From an uncultured Bacteroidales bacterium (GTDB taxonomy: Bacteria; Bacteroidota; Bacteroidia; Bacteroidales; F082), in NCBI GenBank assembly GCA_947303395.1, contig CAMYYD010000006.1, forward strand, positions 1 through 64,000: a DNA stretch of 64,000 bases. The letters are read 5' to 3'. Position numbers and translations under genes: made by a program. The notes beneath the pieces are model-generated. The model saw only the letters and a list, made by a program, of their open reading frames with translations, was not told where the DNA came from and did no database searches. Below are positions 29,077-37,540 of this stretch, piece after piece; the stretch's first letter is position 1; each line of letters begins with the position of its first letter.

Positions 29077-29951
29077 AAATGAATCCGTTTATAGGTACTG
29101 GAGTAGCTCTGATAACTCCGTTTAACGATGATTATTCAGTTGATTATCAATCGTTAAGAAATATTGTCGACTACACATTGCAGAATGGTGCCGACTTCCT
29201 CGTGGCTCTCGGAACGACTTCTGAAGCTCCAACGATGAACGCTCAAGAGAAGGCTAACGTGGTGAAAACCATCATCGAGACCGCCAACGGCCGCTGCCCG
29301 ATTTTGTTGGGAATGGGTGGAAATAATACCGCTGCTTTGTTGGAAACAATTAAAAATCAAGACTTTACAAAGATCGACGGTATCTTGAGCGTCGTTCCTT
29401 ATTATAATAAACCTAACCAGCGCGGCATGAAAGCGCATTTTCTTCACGTCGCTGATGTGTCGCCAGTGCCGGTGATACTTTACAACGTTCCGGGTAGGGT
29501 GGGAGTGAACCTCCAAGCGGCTACGACAGTGGAACTCGCCCAGCATCCGAACATCATCGCGGTGAAGGAAGCTTCGGGAAACCTCCAGCAAATCATGGAG
29601 ATTTTGCGCGACAAACCTGAAGATTTCAGAGTGCTTTCGGGCGACGACGGCATCACCCAGCCTATGATGGCTCTTGGTGCTGAAGGCGTGATTTCGGTGG
29701 CTGCTAACGGCTATCCGAAACCGTTCTGCGAGATGGTCCATCTGATGCTCGAAGGTAAAAACGAGAAAGCTCTTCCATTGCATTATAAGATGCTGAAAAT
29801 GAACGGCTTAATCTTTGCCGACGGCAATCCTGCAGGAATAAAAGCTCTCATGGCTCACGAAGGCTTGTGCAAAAACGTGCTCCGTCTGCCATTGGTGCCT
29901 GTAAGCGACAACGTTCGCCAAGAAATTGAAAATGAATATAAATCTATATAA
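29073..29951 (+). CDS. dapA: 4-hydroxy-tetrahydrodipicolinate synthase
   Basis: Condenses pyruvate with aspartate semialdehyde, entering lysine and meso-diaminopimelate synthesis. The Schiff-base lysine is Lys165 (IIAVKEASGN). The catalytic Thr pair is in ALGTTSEAP (about 48-49), Tyr137 lies in ILYNVPGR, and Arg142 follows. The length is 292 residues. The start is the ATG overlapping the upstream stop; a second ATG two codons later is also possible. An upstream in-frame extension inside the previous gene is rejected. Confidence 0.95.
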   Translation: MKMNPFIGTGVALITPFNDDYSVDYQSLRNIVDYTLQNGADFLVALGTTSEAPTMNAQEKANVVKTIIETANGRCPILLGMGGNNTAALLETIKNQDFTKIDGILSVVPYYNKPNQRGMKAHFLHVADVSPVPVILYNVPGRVGVNLQAATTVELAQHPNIIAVKEASGNLQQIMEILRDKPEDFRVLSGDDGITQPMMALGAEGVISVAANGYPKPFCEMVHLMLEGKNEKALPLHYKMLKMNGLIFADGNPAGIKALMAHEGLCKNVLRLPLVPVSDNVRQEIENEYKSI

Positions 29952-29955
29952 CAAA

Positions 29956-32484
29956 ATGAAAACAAAGTTATTTTTAGTACTTTTTCTGTTTGTCACATTT
30001 GGACTAACAGCACAAGAAAACAAACTCAACCGACTCATGCAAGAACGCAATGAGTTTTATTTCACTTTTGAACTTAACGGCAACGACAATCTGCCGCAAA
30101 TCGCCCACATGATTTCAGTTGACCGTGTCGACGGCAATGTCGTCACAGCTTACGCAAACAACAAGGAATTCGCTGAATTTCAGAAACTTGGATATGAAAT
30201 CACACTGCAGACTCCACCTTCAATGATGTTTGAAGCCGAGATGTGGGACGGCAGCAACCGCGCTGAATACGACTGGGATCAGTACCCGACCTACAGCGCA
30301 TACGAGAACATGATGTTCCAGTTTGCAATCGACCATCCTGACATGTGCGAAATCATCGAACTCGGTACACTTCCGAGCAACCGCAAGATTTTGATTGCTC
30401 ACATCAACAATGGCAGCGGCGCTGGTAAACCGAAGTTCTTATACACCTCAACAATCCACGGTGACGAGACAACAGGCTGGATGCTGATGCTTCGTTGGAT
30501 TGACTATCTCCTTGAAAATCCTACACTTCCGGAATGCGCCAACGTCCTTAACAACGTCGATTTGTATGTTGGTCCTAACACCAACCCTGACGGAACTTAT
30601 CACGGAGGCAACAACACTGTGAACGGTGCCACACGTTACAATGCCAACGGTGTCGATATGAACCGTAACTACGCTGACCCTCACGGCGGCGCACATCCTG
30701 ACGGTAATCCGTACGCTCAAGAAACTGAATGGTTTATGCAGCTCGCACAGGAAAACAACTTCGTGATGGGCGCCAATTACCACGGCGGAGCAGAGGTTAT
30801 GAACTATCCTTGGGACAACACTCACACGCTTCACGCTGATGACCAGTGGTATCAGCTCATCAGCCATGAATATGCCGACCTTACACACCAGGTCAGCTCA
30901 GGCTATATGACCGATTACAACAACGGTATCACCAATGGCGCTGCATGGTATATGATTGGCGGCGGTCGTCAGGATTACATGAACGGCTATGCCGAATGCC
31001 GCGAGTTGACTATTGAATGCTCAAACACAAAATGCCCGAGCGGCAGCCAGATGCCTACTTTCTGGAACTATAACAAAAACTCTATCTTCGCTTTCGTGAA
31101 CCAGTGCTTGTACGGTATCCACGGCACAGTTGTAGATGCAGCATCAAAAGCTCCGATAGGTGATGCTACAATCACTATGGTTGGTCACGACGACCAATAT
31201 TCAACAGTGTCGACACAGCTTCCTAACGGCGATTTCCACCGCCCAATCAAGGCTGGAACATACAATGTGAGAATCACCAAGAACGGTTATGAGCCATACG
31301 AAACACAGGTTACAGTGGCTGACGGTCAGACAGTTAACATCGAAGCTCAGATGGTTGCACTCGAAGGCATCGTCGCCGACTTCACAGTCGATGTTACAGC
31401 AGTGGCAGTTGGCGGTTCAGTACACTTCACCGACAACTCATGGGGTGCACAGCTCACCAACTGGGATTGGGAGTTTGAAGGTGGCACACCTGCAACTTCA
31501 ACAGATCAGAATCCAACCGTTACATACAACCAGGCAGGAACATTCGGAGTTCGTCTCACCGTGACCAACGCTGCCGGCGAGAGCGCGACAAAATACATGC
31601 CTAACTACATCTCAGCATCAGAGTCTTACAACATGCAGAACGGCACCATAACCACTTGTGACGCAATGTTCTACGATGACGGCGGTCCGACTGCAAACTA
31701 CGGCAACAACAAAGACTTCACCATGACATTCATGCCTGCTGTAGCTGGCGGTATGATCGAGGTGACATTCCAATCGTTCGAAACAGAAAACAACTACGAT
31801 TTCCTGTATGTTTATGACGGAACTTCAACATCAGCACCACAAATCGGCAATCAGCATTCAGGCAACGACAGTCCTGGCACAGTGACAGCAACCAACGCAG
31901 CAGGTGCAATCACATTCCGTTTCACTTCAGACAACAGCGTCAACAGAGAAGGCTGGGCAGCTCACGTAAGATGCTTGGGCGTTCCAATGGAAGTTACTGC
32001 AAGCGTTGAACATGAGACAATTTCAATCGGTGAGACCAACACACTGTATTCAAGCGCAACAGGCGGTTCATACAACTACACCTATTCATGGTCACCAGCC
32101 GATAACCTCGATGACGCTACAGCACAGAACCCGGTGTTTACAGCAACCACAGCCGGCGACTTCACATACACCGTAACAGTCAGCGACGGCAATGAAACAG
32201 CTTCAGCATCAGTCACTTTCACAGTTCTCGACAACACAGACGTCGACGAAGTTGAAAGCGCTAATGTGTCGGTTTACCCGAATCCAGCTTCTTCAATCAT
32301 CAACATCAACGGATTGAGCGAGTTCGCAAATCTTGAAGTGAAAGTTGTCAACCTTCAAGGACAAGTTGTGATGACTGTTGTCAATTCATTGGAAATCAAT
32401 GTGAAAGATATTGAATCTGGAATCTATTTCCTCAATATCAATTGCGATGGAACACAAATCATCAAGAGAATTGTTGTGGAATAA
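29956..32484 (+). CDS. Secreted M14 zinc carboxypeptidase, multidomain, with T9SS tail
   Basis: An 842-residue secreted peptidase. The start is the ATG giving signal peptide MKTKLFLVLFLFVTFGLTAQ. Domains in order: N-terminal prodomain-like part (20-105); M14 catalytic domain (about 115-380) with zinc ligands in TSTIHGDETTG (near 167-170) and ANYHGGAE (near 276), NPDG and VDMNRNYADP, and the acidic region ELTIECS; carboxypeptidase-regulatory-like fold (about 385-470); PKD (474-555); CUB-like (560-672, NYDFLYVYDGTSTSAPQIG); second PKD/Ig-like (678-762); T9SS sorting domain (770-842, VYPNPASSIINI). It starts 4 bases after dapA. It probably degrades extracellular peptides. Codon use matches the chromosome. 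Confidence 0.9.
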   Translation: MKTKLFLVLFLFVTFGLTAQENKLNRLMQERNEFYFTFELNGNDNLPQIAHMISVDRVDGNVVTAYANNKEFAEFQKLGYEITLQTPPSMMFEAEMWDGSNRAEYDWDQYPTYSAYENMMFQFAIDHPDMCEIIELGTLPSNRKILIAHINNGSGAGKPKFLYTSTIHGDETTGWMLMLRWIDYLLENPTLPECANVLNNVDLYVGPNTNPDGTYHGGNNTVNGATRYNANGVDMNRNYADPHGGAHPDGNPYAQETEWFMQLAQENNFVMGANYHGGAEVMNYPWDNTHTLHADDQWYQLISHEYADLTHQVSSGYMTDYNNGITNGAAWYMIGGGRQDYMNGYAECRELTIECSNTKCPSGSQMPTFWNYNKNSIFAFVNQCLYGIHGTVVDAASKAPIGDATITMVGHDDQYSTVSTQLPNGDFHRPIKAGTYNVRITKNGYEPYETQVTVADGQTVNIEAQMVALEGIVADFTVDVTAVAVGGSVHFTDNSWGAQLTNWDWEFEGGTPATSTDQNPTVTYNQAGTFGVRLTVTNAAGESATKYMPNYISASESYNMQNGTITTCDAMFYDDGGPTANYGNNKDFTMTFMPAVAGGMIEVTFQSFETENNYDFLYVYDGTSTSAPQIGNQHSGNDSPGTVTATNAAGAITFRFTSDNSVNREGWAAHVRCLGVPMEVTASVEHETISIGETNTLYSSATGGSYNYTYSWSPADNLDDATAQNPVFTATTAGDFTYTVTVSDGNETASASVTFTVLDNTDVDEVESANVSVYPNPASSIININGLSEFANLEVKVVNLQGQVVMTVVNSLEINVKDIESGIYFLNINCDGTQIIKRIVVE

Positions 32485-32505
32485 TTTTTGTATGTAAAAA
32501 AATAG

Positions 32506-32513
32506 TAATTTTG
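32506..32513 (+). promoter_or_regulatory. -7 box (TAATTTTG) four bases before the bamD ATG
   Basis: TAATTTTG ends at 32513 and the bamD ATG begins at 32518. With the usual short distance from this box to the transcript start, the bamD message would have almost no leader. Confidence 0.6.
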
Positions 32514-32517
32514 CAGC

Positions 32518-33318
32518 ATGCTAAAAAATAGGTTTTTCTTATTGATAATGATGTGTTTGCTGGGATGCGTATCTTGCAGTAAATACTCGAAATTGCTGAA
32601 GGGAACGGACAATGAGGCGAAGTATAAGGCCGCCTTGGATTATTATGAACAGAAAAATTATGACCGTGCTTTGCAGCTTTTCGACGTTATGCAGTCGTAT
32701 TACCGCACCAAACCTGAAGGCGAGACGATAGCTTATCTCACCGCAGAATGTTATTTTCATAAGGAAGACTATTCGATAGCAAGCAGCTATTACAAACGTT
32801 TTGTTTCGAAATATCCTTTCTCGAAAAACGCGGAAGATGCCTTGTATAAGAGTGCGACATGCTATTACATCATGTCACCGAAAATCACTCTGGATCAATC
32901 GGATACATATACCGCGATATCTGAATATCAGAATTTTATCGACGTTTATCCGCAGAGTCCGAAAGTGGCAGAGGCTAACGGTCGCATCGACACCCTTCGA
33001 ATGAAGCTCGAGGATAAGGAATACGACATCTGCCAACTCTATTTCAAAATGGAGGAATATCAGGCGGCGATAACCACTTACGAGGCGTTTTTGAGAGAAC
33101 ATCCTAACACGAAATATCGTGAGGAGATTCTTAACAATATGGTTATCAATTACTACCGTTACGCCGAGAATAGTGTAAAGGCGAAACAACGCGAGCGTTA
33201 TGAGTCGGCTTTGGAGAAATATAACACCTTGTGCTATGTCTTCCCGGAAAGCGAATATATCGCGAAGCTGGAGCCAACGGTTAAGAAAATCAGAGAGAAA
33301 TTAGAAAAATATAAATAG
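32518..33318 (+). CDS. bamD: Outer membrane assembly lipoprotein BamD
   Basis: A 266-residue lipoprotein of the BAM complex, which inserts beta-barrel proteins in the outer membrane. The signal peptide ends at a Cys-rich lipobox (CLLGCVSC); the lipidated residue is most likely Cys20, just before SKYSKLLKGTD, the usual Bacteroidota start of the mature protein. TPR units follow: YKAALDYYEQKNYDRALQLF; DYSIASSYYKRFVSKYPFSK; YTAISEYQNFIDVYPQSP; YQAAITTYEAFLREHPNTKY. It is first in the operon bamD-rpoZ-coaBC-DUF4835-recN. Confidence 0.93.
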   Translation: MLKNRFFLLIMMCLLGCVSCSKYSKLLKGTDNEAKYKAALDYYEQKNYDRALQLFDVMQSYYRTKPEGETIAYLTAECYFHKEDYSIASSYYKRFVSKYPFSKNAEDALYKSATCYYIMSPKITLDQSDTYTAISEYQNFIDVYPQSPKVAEANGRIDTLRMKLEDKEYDICQLYFKMEEYQAAITTYEAFLREHPNTKYREEILNNMVINYYRYAENSVKAKQRERYESALEKYNTLCYVFPESEYIAKLEPTVKKIREKLEKYK

Positions 33319-33326
33319 AATTTAAA

Positions 33327-33665
33327 ATGATAGACTTTAGAAAAGTTAAGACGGAAACAACCGCAATCACACGTCAGAAAGACCAGTTCTATGTTGGAAC
33401 AGGCAACATCTACGAAACAGTAGCTATCCTTGCAAAACGCGCAAACCAGATTGCAACTGAAGAGAAGCAGGAACTTAATAAGAAGATTGAGGAATTCGCT
33501 TCAAGCAACGATACTTTGGAAGAAGTTTTCGAGAACAAGGAGCAGATTGAAGTCGCAAAATTCTACGAGAGATTGCCAAAGCCGACTCTTATCGCTATCG
33601 ACGAGTTCTTGAACGACAAGCTTTACTATCGTAATCCAAACAAGAAAAACGAAGGCGACTTTTAA
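33327..33665 (+). CDS. rpoZ: RNA polymerase omega subunit (Bacteroidota type)
   Basis: A 112-residue small subunit that helps assemble beta' into RNA polymerase. The conserved core is GNIYETVAILAKRANQIA, equivalent to the omega helix. The Bacteroidota-type C-terminal extension follows (LEEVFENKEQIEVAKFYERL, then PKPTLIAIDEFL). It lies 8 bases after bamD and 9 before coaBC. Placement beside bamD and coaBC is usual in this phylum. Confidence 0.88.
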   Translation: MIDFRKVKTETTAITRQKDQFYVGTGNIYETVAILAKRANQIATEEKQELNKKIEEFASSNDTLEEVFENKEQIEVAKFYERLPKPTLIAIDEFLNDKLYYRNPNKKNEGDF

Positions 33666-33674
33666 GGAGGTACA

Positions 33675-34883
33675 ATGCTCACCGGAAAGAAAATCCTCAT
33701 TGGAATTACGGGAAGCATTGCCGCATATAAGATACCGCTTTTGGTAAGGCTTCTGAAGAAGCAAGGTGCTGAGGTTCAGGTCGTGATGACCGATGCGGCA
33801 AAAGATTTCGTAACACCACTCACGTTAGCAACGCTGAGTGGTTTACCCGTTTTATCGAAGGGCTTTGATCCTGAGACGGGCAAATGGAACAGCCACGTGG
33901 AACTCGGTCTGTGGGCCGACCTCTTCGTGATAGCTCCTGCATCAGCAAACACGCTGGCGAAGATGGCAGCAGGAATAGCCGACAACTATCTGCTAACTGT
34001 CTGTCTCTCAGCGAAATGCCCGATAATGTTCGCTCCAGCTATGGACCTCGACATGTACAAGCATCAGGCAACACAAGAGAACATCCGCACCCTCATCAGT
34101 CGCGGATACCGTTTCATTGCACCTGCATCAGGCGAGCTGGCATCGGGACTTTGTGGAGAGGGCAGGATGGAGGAGCCGCAGGAGATTTTCGAGCGCATCA
34201 AGGAGTTTTTCCAGAACAAACAGCGTTTCGCAGGCAAGAAGGTGGTCGTGACAGCAGGTCCGACTTACGAGGCGATCGACCCGGTGAGATTCATCGGAAA
34301 CCATAGCTCAGGACTTATGGGCATTGAGATTGCACGCGCTTTCGCTGACCAGGGAGCCGACGTCACATTGGTGCTCGGACCATCATCGATACGCCCGGAG
34401 AGAAGCAACATCCAGGTGATGCCGGTGACGAGCGCAAAAGAGATGTTCGATGCAACGACAGCAGCTTTCAAATGTGCCGATATCGCTGTGTTGAGCGCTG
34501 CAGTAGCCGATTTCCGTCCGGAAGTTGTTGCTGATCAGAAGATTAAGAAAGACCCGAACAAGGACGAGATGACACTGAAACTCGTCAAGACAGATGATAT
34601 TCTTAAGACTCTCGGTCAGAATAAAAAAGACGGACAGATTCTTGTCGGATTTGCGCTCGAGACTGAAAACGGAATCGAGAACGCGAAGAAAAAATTGCAT
34701 TCCAAGAACCTCGACATGATTGTGCTCAACACCATGAACGAGTCTGGAGTAGGGTTCAAGACGAAAACTAACAAAGTGAACATCATCACAAAAGATGACG
34801 AGGTGCACGCTTTTGAGCTCAAGCCAAAGAGTGAGGTGGCTCAAGATGTGCTCAACGCTGTATATAAATTACTTACAAAATAA
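33675..34883 (+). CDS. coaBC: Bifunctional phosphopantothenoylcysteine decarboxylase/synthetase
   Basis: Carries out two coenzyme A steps: joining cysteine to 4'-phosphopantothenate (CoaB half) and decarboxylating the product (FMN-dependent CoaC half). The CoaC half spans about residues 1-185 with ITGSIAAYK, the catalytic His74 (NSHVELG) and PASANTLAKMAAGIADN, plus PAMDLDMY. The CoaB half begins near 188 with TAGPTYEAIDPVRFIGNHSS. The length is 402 residues. A GGAGG-like AAGGAGG lies 5-7 bases before the ATG, a rare recognisable ribosome site here. Confidence 0.96.
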   Translation: MLTGKKILIGITGSIAAYKIPLLVRLLKKQGAEVQVVMTDAAKDFVTPLTLATLSGLPVLSKGFDPETGKWNSHVELGLWADLFVIAPASANTLAKMAAGIADNYLLTVCLSAKCPIMFAPAMDLDMYKHQATQENIRTLISRGYRFIAPASGELASGLCGEGRMEEPQEIFERIKEFFQNKQRFAGKKVVVTAGPTYEAIDPVRFIGNHSSGLMGIEIARAFADQGADVTLVLGPSSIRPERSNIQVMPVTSAKEMFDATTAAFKCADIAVLSAAVADFRPEVVADQKIKKDPNKDEMTLKLVKTDDILKTLGQNKKDGQILVGFALETENGIENAKKKLHSKNLDMIVLNTMNESGVGFKTKTNKVNIITKDDEVHAFELKPKSEVAQDVLNAVYKLLTK

Positions 34884-34888
34884 TTATT

Positions 34889-35803
34889 ATGAAAAAAATA
34901 ATCCTTCCGATATTGTTTTTGTTCTGCTTTTTAGCACAAAACCTGCGTGCTCAGGAGTTTAACTTCACTGTGACTGTAAACACTAAACAGGTGGCCGGTA
35001 CCGACCAGCGCGTGTATGAGTCGTTACAGGAAGCAGTGATGAACTTCATGAACAACCGCATTTGGACAAATATCAAATTTGAAGAGCATGAACGTATCGA
35101 AGGAACCATGGTGATTGTGGTGAAAAACAAGAACGGCAACAATATCGACGGTGAATTGAATATCGGTTTGCGCCGTCCCGTGTTTAAGTCGAATTACAAC
35201 ACTCCGCTGCTGAATTATATCGATACAGACTTCAGTATCAATTACATAGAGTCGCAGCCGCTCGATTTTAACGAGAACTCATTCATGTCGAATCTTACCT
35301 CGATTTTGGCATTTTACGCCTATTACAGTCTCGGTTTGTATTTCGACACATTCGGACTTTACGGCGGCGATGAGATGTTTAAAGCCGCTGAACTCATTGT
35401 CACACAAGCACAAAGCGCCACTGAAGGCGGCTGGAAGGCATTCGACAGCTATAAAAACCGTTATTGGCTGCTTGAAAGCTTCACAAACACCGCTTATCGT
35501 CCGCTGCGTCAGTTTATGTATGAGTATCATAGACTTGGACTCGACGTGATGGGCAATGGCAAGGTCGATGACGGTCGCGCCGCAATGACTAAGTCGCTCG
35601 ATTATGTGAAGTCGGTTTATAACAGCAAGCCGAACCTGTATTTCCTTCAGATTCTTAACGATACAAAACGTGACGAGTGGAAGAACGTCTATTCGCAAGG
35701 ACCGCAACAGGAGCGCACGAAGGCTGTCAATATCTTCCGCGAACTCGACCCGACACATGCTGAGGAATACGAGGAGCTGCTGAACGCGAAACCGAAATTC
35801 TAA
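34889..35803 (+). CDS. DUF4835 family protein (PorD-like, type IX secretion)
   Basis: A 304-residue exported protein with signal peptide MKKIILPILFLFCFLAQNLRA. The family is recognised from FNFTVTVNTKQVAGTDQRVY, NFMNNRIWTNIKFEEHERIE and FGLYGGDEMFKAAE. DUF4835 is named PorD in some annotations and linked to the type IX secretion system; I am moderately sure of that link. It sits between coaBC and recN, a placement seen widely in Bacteroidota. The presence of five T9SS cargo genes in the window agrees with a T9SS role. Confidence 0.8.
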   Translation: MKKIILPILFLFCFLAQNLRAQEFNFTVTVNTKQVAGTDQRVYESLQEAVMNFMNNRIWTNIKFEEHERIEGTMVIVVKNKNGNNIDGELNIGLRRPVFKSNYNTPLLNYIDTDFSINYIESQPLDFNENSFMSNLTSILAFYAYYSLGLYFDTFGLYGGDEMFKAAELIVTQAQSATEGGWKAFDSYKNRYWLLESFTNTAYRPLRQFMYEYHRLGLDVMGNGKVDDGRAAMTKSLDYVKSVYNSKPNLYFLQILNDTKRDEWKNVYSQGPQQERTKAVNIFRELDPTHAEEYEELLNAKPKF

Positions 35804-35808
35804 TTGAC

Positions 35809-37488
35809 ATGTTAAAGCACCTCGCAATAAGTAATTATGCTTTAATTGATTCATTGTCAATAACATTTGACGATGGCTTCAGTGTGATTACAGGCGAGAC
35901 AGGAGCCGGAAAATCCATTTTGCTTGGCGCACTCGGTTTCGTTTTAGGCGAGCGTTCCGACTCAAGCATCATGCTTGATGAGACGAAAAAATGCACCGTT
36001 GAGGCGACATTCGTCGTTGATAATGAGCGTTTTAAGTCGTTTTTCGAAGCCAACGACCTCGATTTTGAAGAAGAACTTATTCTGCGACGCGAGTTGACAC
36101 CGACAAAGAAGTCGCGCGCGTTCATCAATGATACACCAGTCACCATTCAGCAGCTGAAAGAGCTTGGCAGTCAATTGGTTGACATCCACTCACAACATGA
36201 TTCGCTGCTTTTGACAAATGCCGATTTTCAACTAAAAATCGTCGATGATGCAGCTGATAATACTTTGTTACTTGTTGATTATCAGAAAGTTTATAATTCT
36301 TTTGTCACTTTAAGAAATGAGTTGAAGCGTTTGCGTGAGATGGCACAAAAGAACGTCGCCGAAAACGATTTTCTCGCATTCCAACTGGACGAATTGATCA
36401 AAGCCGACTTGCAAGAAAATGAGTATGAAGAAGTTAGCCAGCGATTGGAACTTTTAGAAAACGCTGAGGAAGTTAAAACTTTGTTGGCTCAGTCTTTAAG
36501 TTCTTTGAGTGAATCTGAGTACTCGATTTTGAACCAATTGAATGATCTGAAATCTTCGGTTGATCGCCTAAGAAGATACATCCCTCAAGCGGAGCAGTAT
36601 CTCGAAAGGATTGATTCAACAAAAATCGAGCTCAAAGACATCGCTCAAGACCTTGATTCACTGCAAGATAGTACCCAATTTGATACCGACTCATTAAATG
36701 AAATCCAGGAGCGTTTCGATTTGATTCAGCGCCTGATGATGAAACATCATGTGAGCGATTACGTTGAGTTACTTAAGATTCGTGAGGAATTACAGCAAAA
36801 AGTCGGTGCATTCGCAAATATTGACGAGGAAATCGCGAAAAAGGAGCAGGAACTCAAACGATGCGAGAAAGAACTCACAAAACACGCTGATAATCTAAGT
36901 GATAAGCGCAAAAAAGTTAAAGTCTCGTTTGAAAAATCAGTCACTGAAATATTAAGGCAGCTCAAAATGCCGCACGCAGTATTTGAAATAGAGATCTCTG
37001 AATTCTCTAATAGTTCCGAGAACTCTAAGTTTACCATTACTGGCAAAGACCGCGTTCGTTTCCTCTTTTCCGCCAACAAAGGCATCGCTCCCGATGACAT
37101 GAGCCGTGTCGCTTCTGGTGGCGAGCTCTCCCGTTTGATGCTGGCAATCAAGGCGGTAGCAGCTGAAAACGCTTACATCCCAACCTTGATTTTCGACGAA
37201 ATCGACACTGGCGTTTCCGGTGAAGTCGCGTCGAAACTAGGTGATATCATGCAAAAAATGGGGGAGAACCTGCAGATTGTCTCGATAACGCATCTGCCTC
37301 AAATTGCGTCAAAAGCCAAGAATCATTTCTTCGTTTACAAAGACGAGAGCGAACAAAAAACACGCTCATGCATCAGACAACTGTCTCACGATGAGCGCGT
37401 TACGGAAATCGCCAAAATGCTTTCAAACGATAAAATAACCCCGGAAGCAATTAAAGCCGCCGAGGTTATTTTAGACTTTAGTCGCTAG
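35809..37488 (+). CDS. recN: DNA repair protein RecN
   Basis: SMC-like ATPase acting early in double-strand-break repair. Walker A is GETGAGKS at residues 29-36. The long central coiled coil runs from about 150 to 385. The signature region is VASGGELSRLMLAIKA, and Walker B is IFDEIDTGVSG near 461-471, followed by ITHLPQIASKAKNHF. The length is 559 residues. The last codons (LDFSR) are built from the TTAGAC heptamer repeat that continues past the stop, so the repeat has shaped the protein's C-terminus. Confidence 0.96.
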   Translation: MLKHLAISNYALIDSLSITFDDGFSVITGETGAGKSILLGALGFVLGERSDSSIMLDETKKCTVEATFVVDNERFKSFFEANDLDFEEELILRRELTPTKKSRAFINDTPVTIQQLKELGSQLVDIHSQHDSLLLTNADFQLKIVDDAADNTLLLVDYQKVYNSFVTLRNELKRLREMAQKNVAENDFLAFQLDELIKADLQENEYEEVSQRLELLENAEEVKTLLAQSLSSLSESEYSILNQLNDLKSSVDRLRRYIPQAEQYLERIDSTKIELKDIAQDLDSLQDSTQFDTDSLNEIQERFDLIQRLMMKHHVSDYVELLKIREELQQKVGAFANIDEEIAKKEQELKRCEKELTKHADNLSDKRKKVKVSFEKSVTEILRQLKMPHAVFEIEISEFSNSSENSKFTITGKDRVRFLFSANKGIAPDDMSRVASGGELSRLMLAIKAVAAENAYIPTLIFDEIDTGVSGEVASKLGDIMQKMGENLQIVSITHLPQIASKAKNHFFVYKDESEQKTRSCIRQLSHDERVTEIAKMLSNDKITPEAIKAAEVILDFSR

Positions 37489-37540
37489 ACATTAGACCTT
37501 AGTAATCAGTCTAAAGTCTAAGGTCTAAAGTCTAAGGTCT
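37471..37540. terminator. Heptamer-repeat inverted array between convergent recN and M16 genes
   Basis: TTAGACTTTAG (37471-37481) and TTAGACCTTAG (37492-37502) face their reverse complements: CTAAAGTCTAA at 37511-37521 and 37525-37535, and CTAAGGTCTAA at 37518-37528. Several pairing registers are possible. The element covers the recN C-terminus, the spacer and the end of the M16 gene, and can act as a terminator for both strands. Confidence 0.65.
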
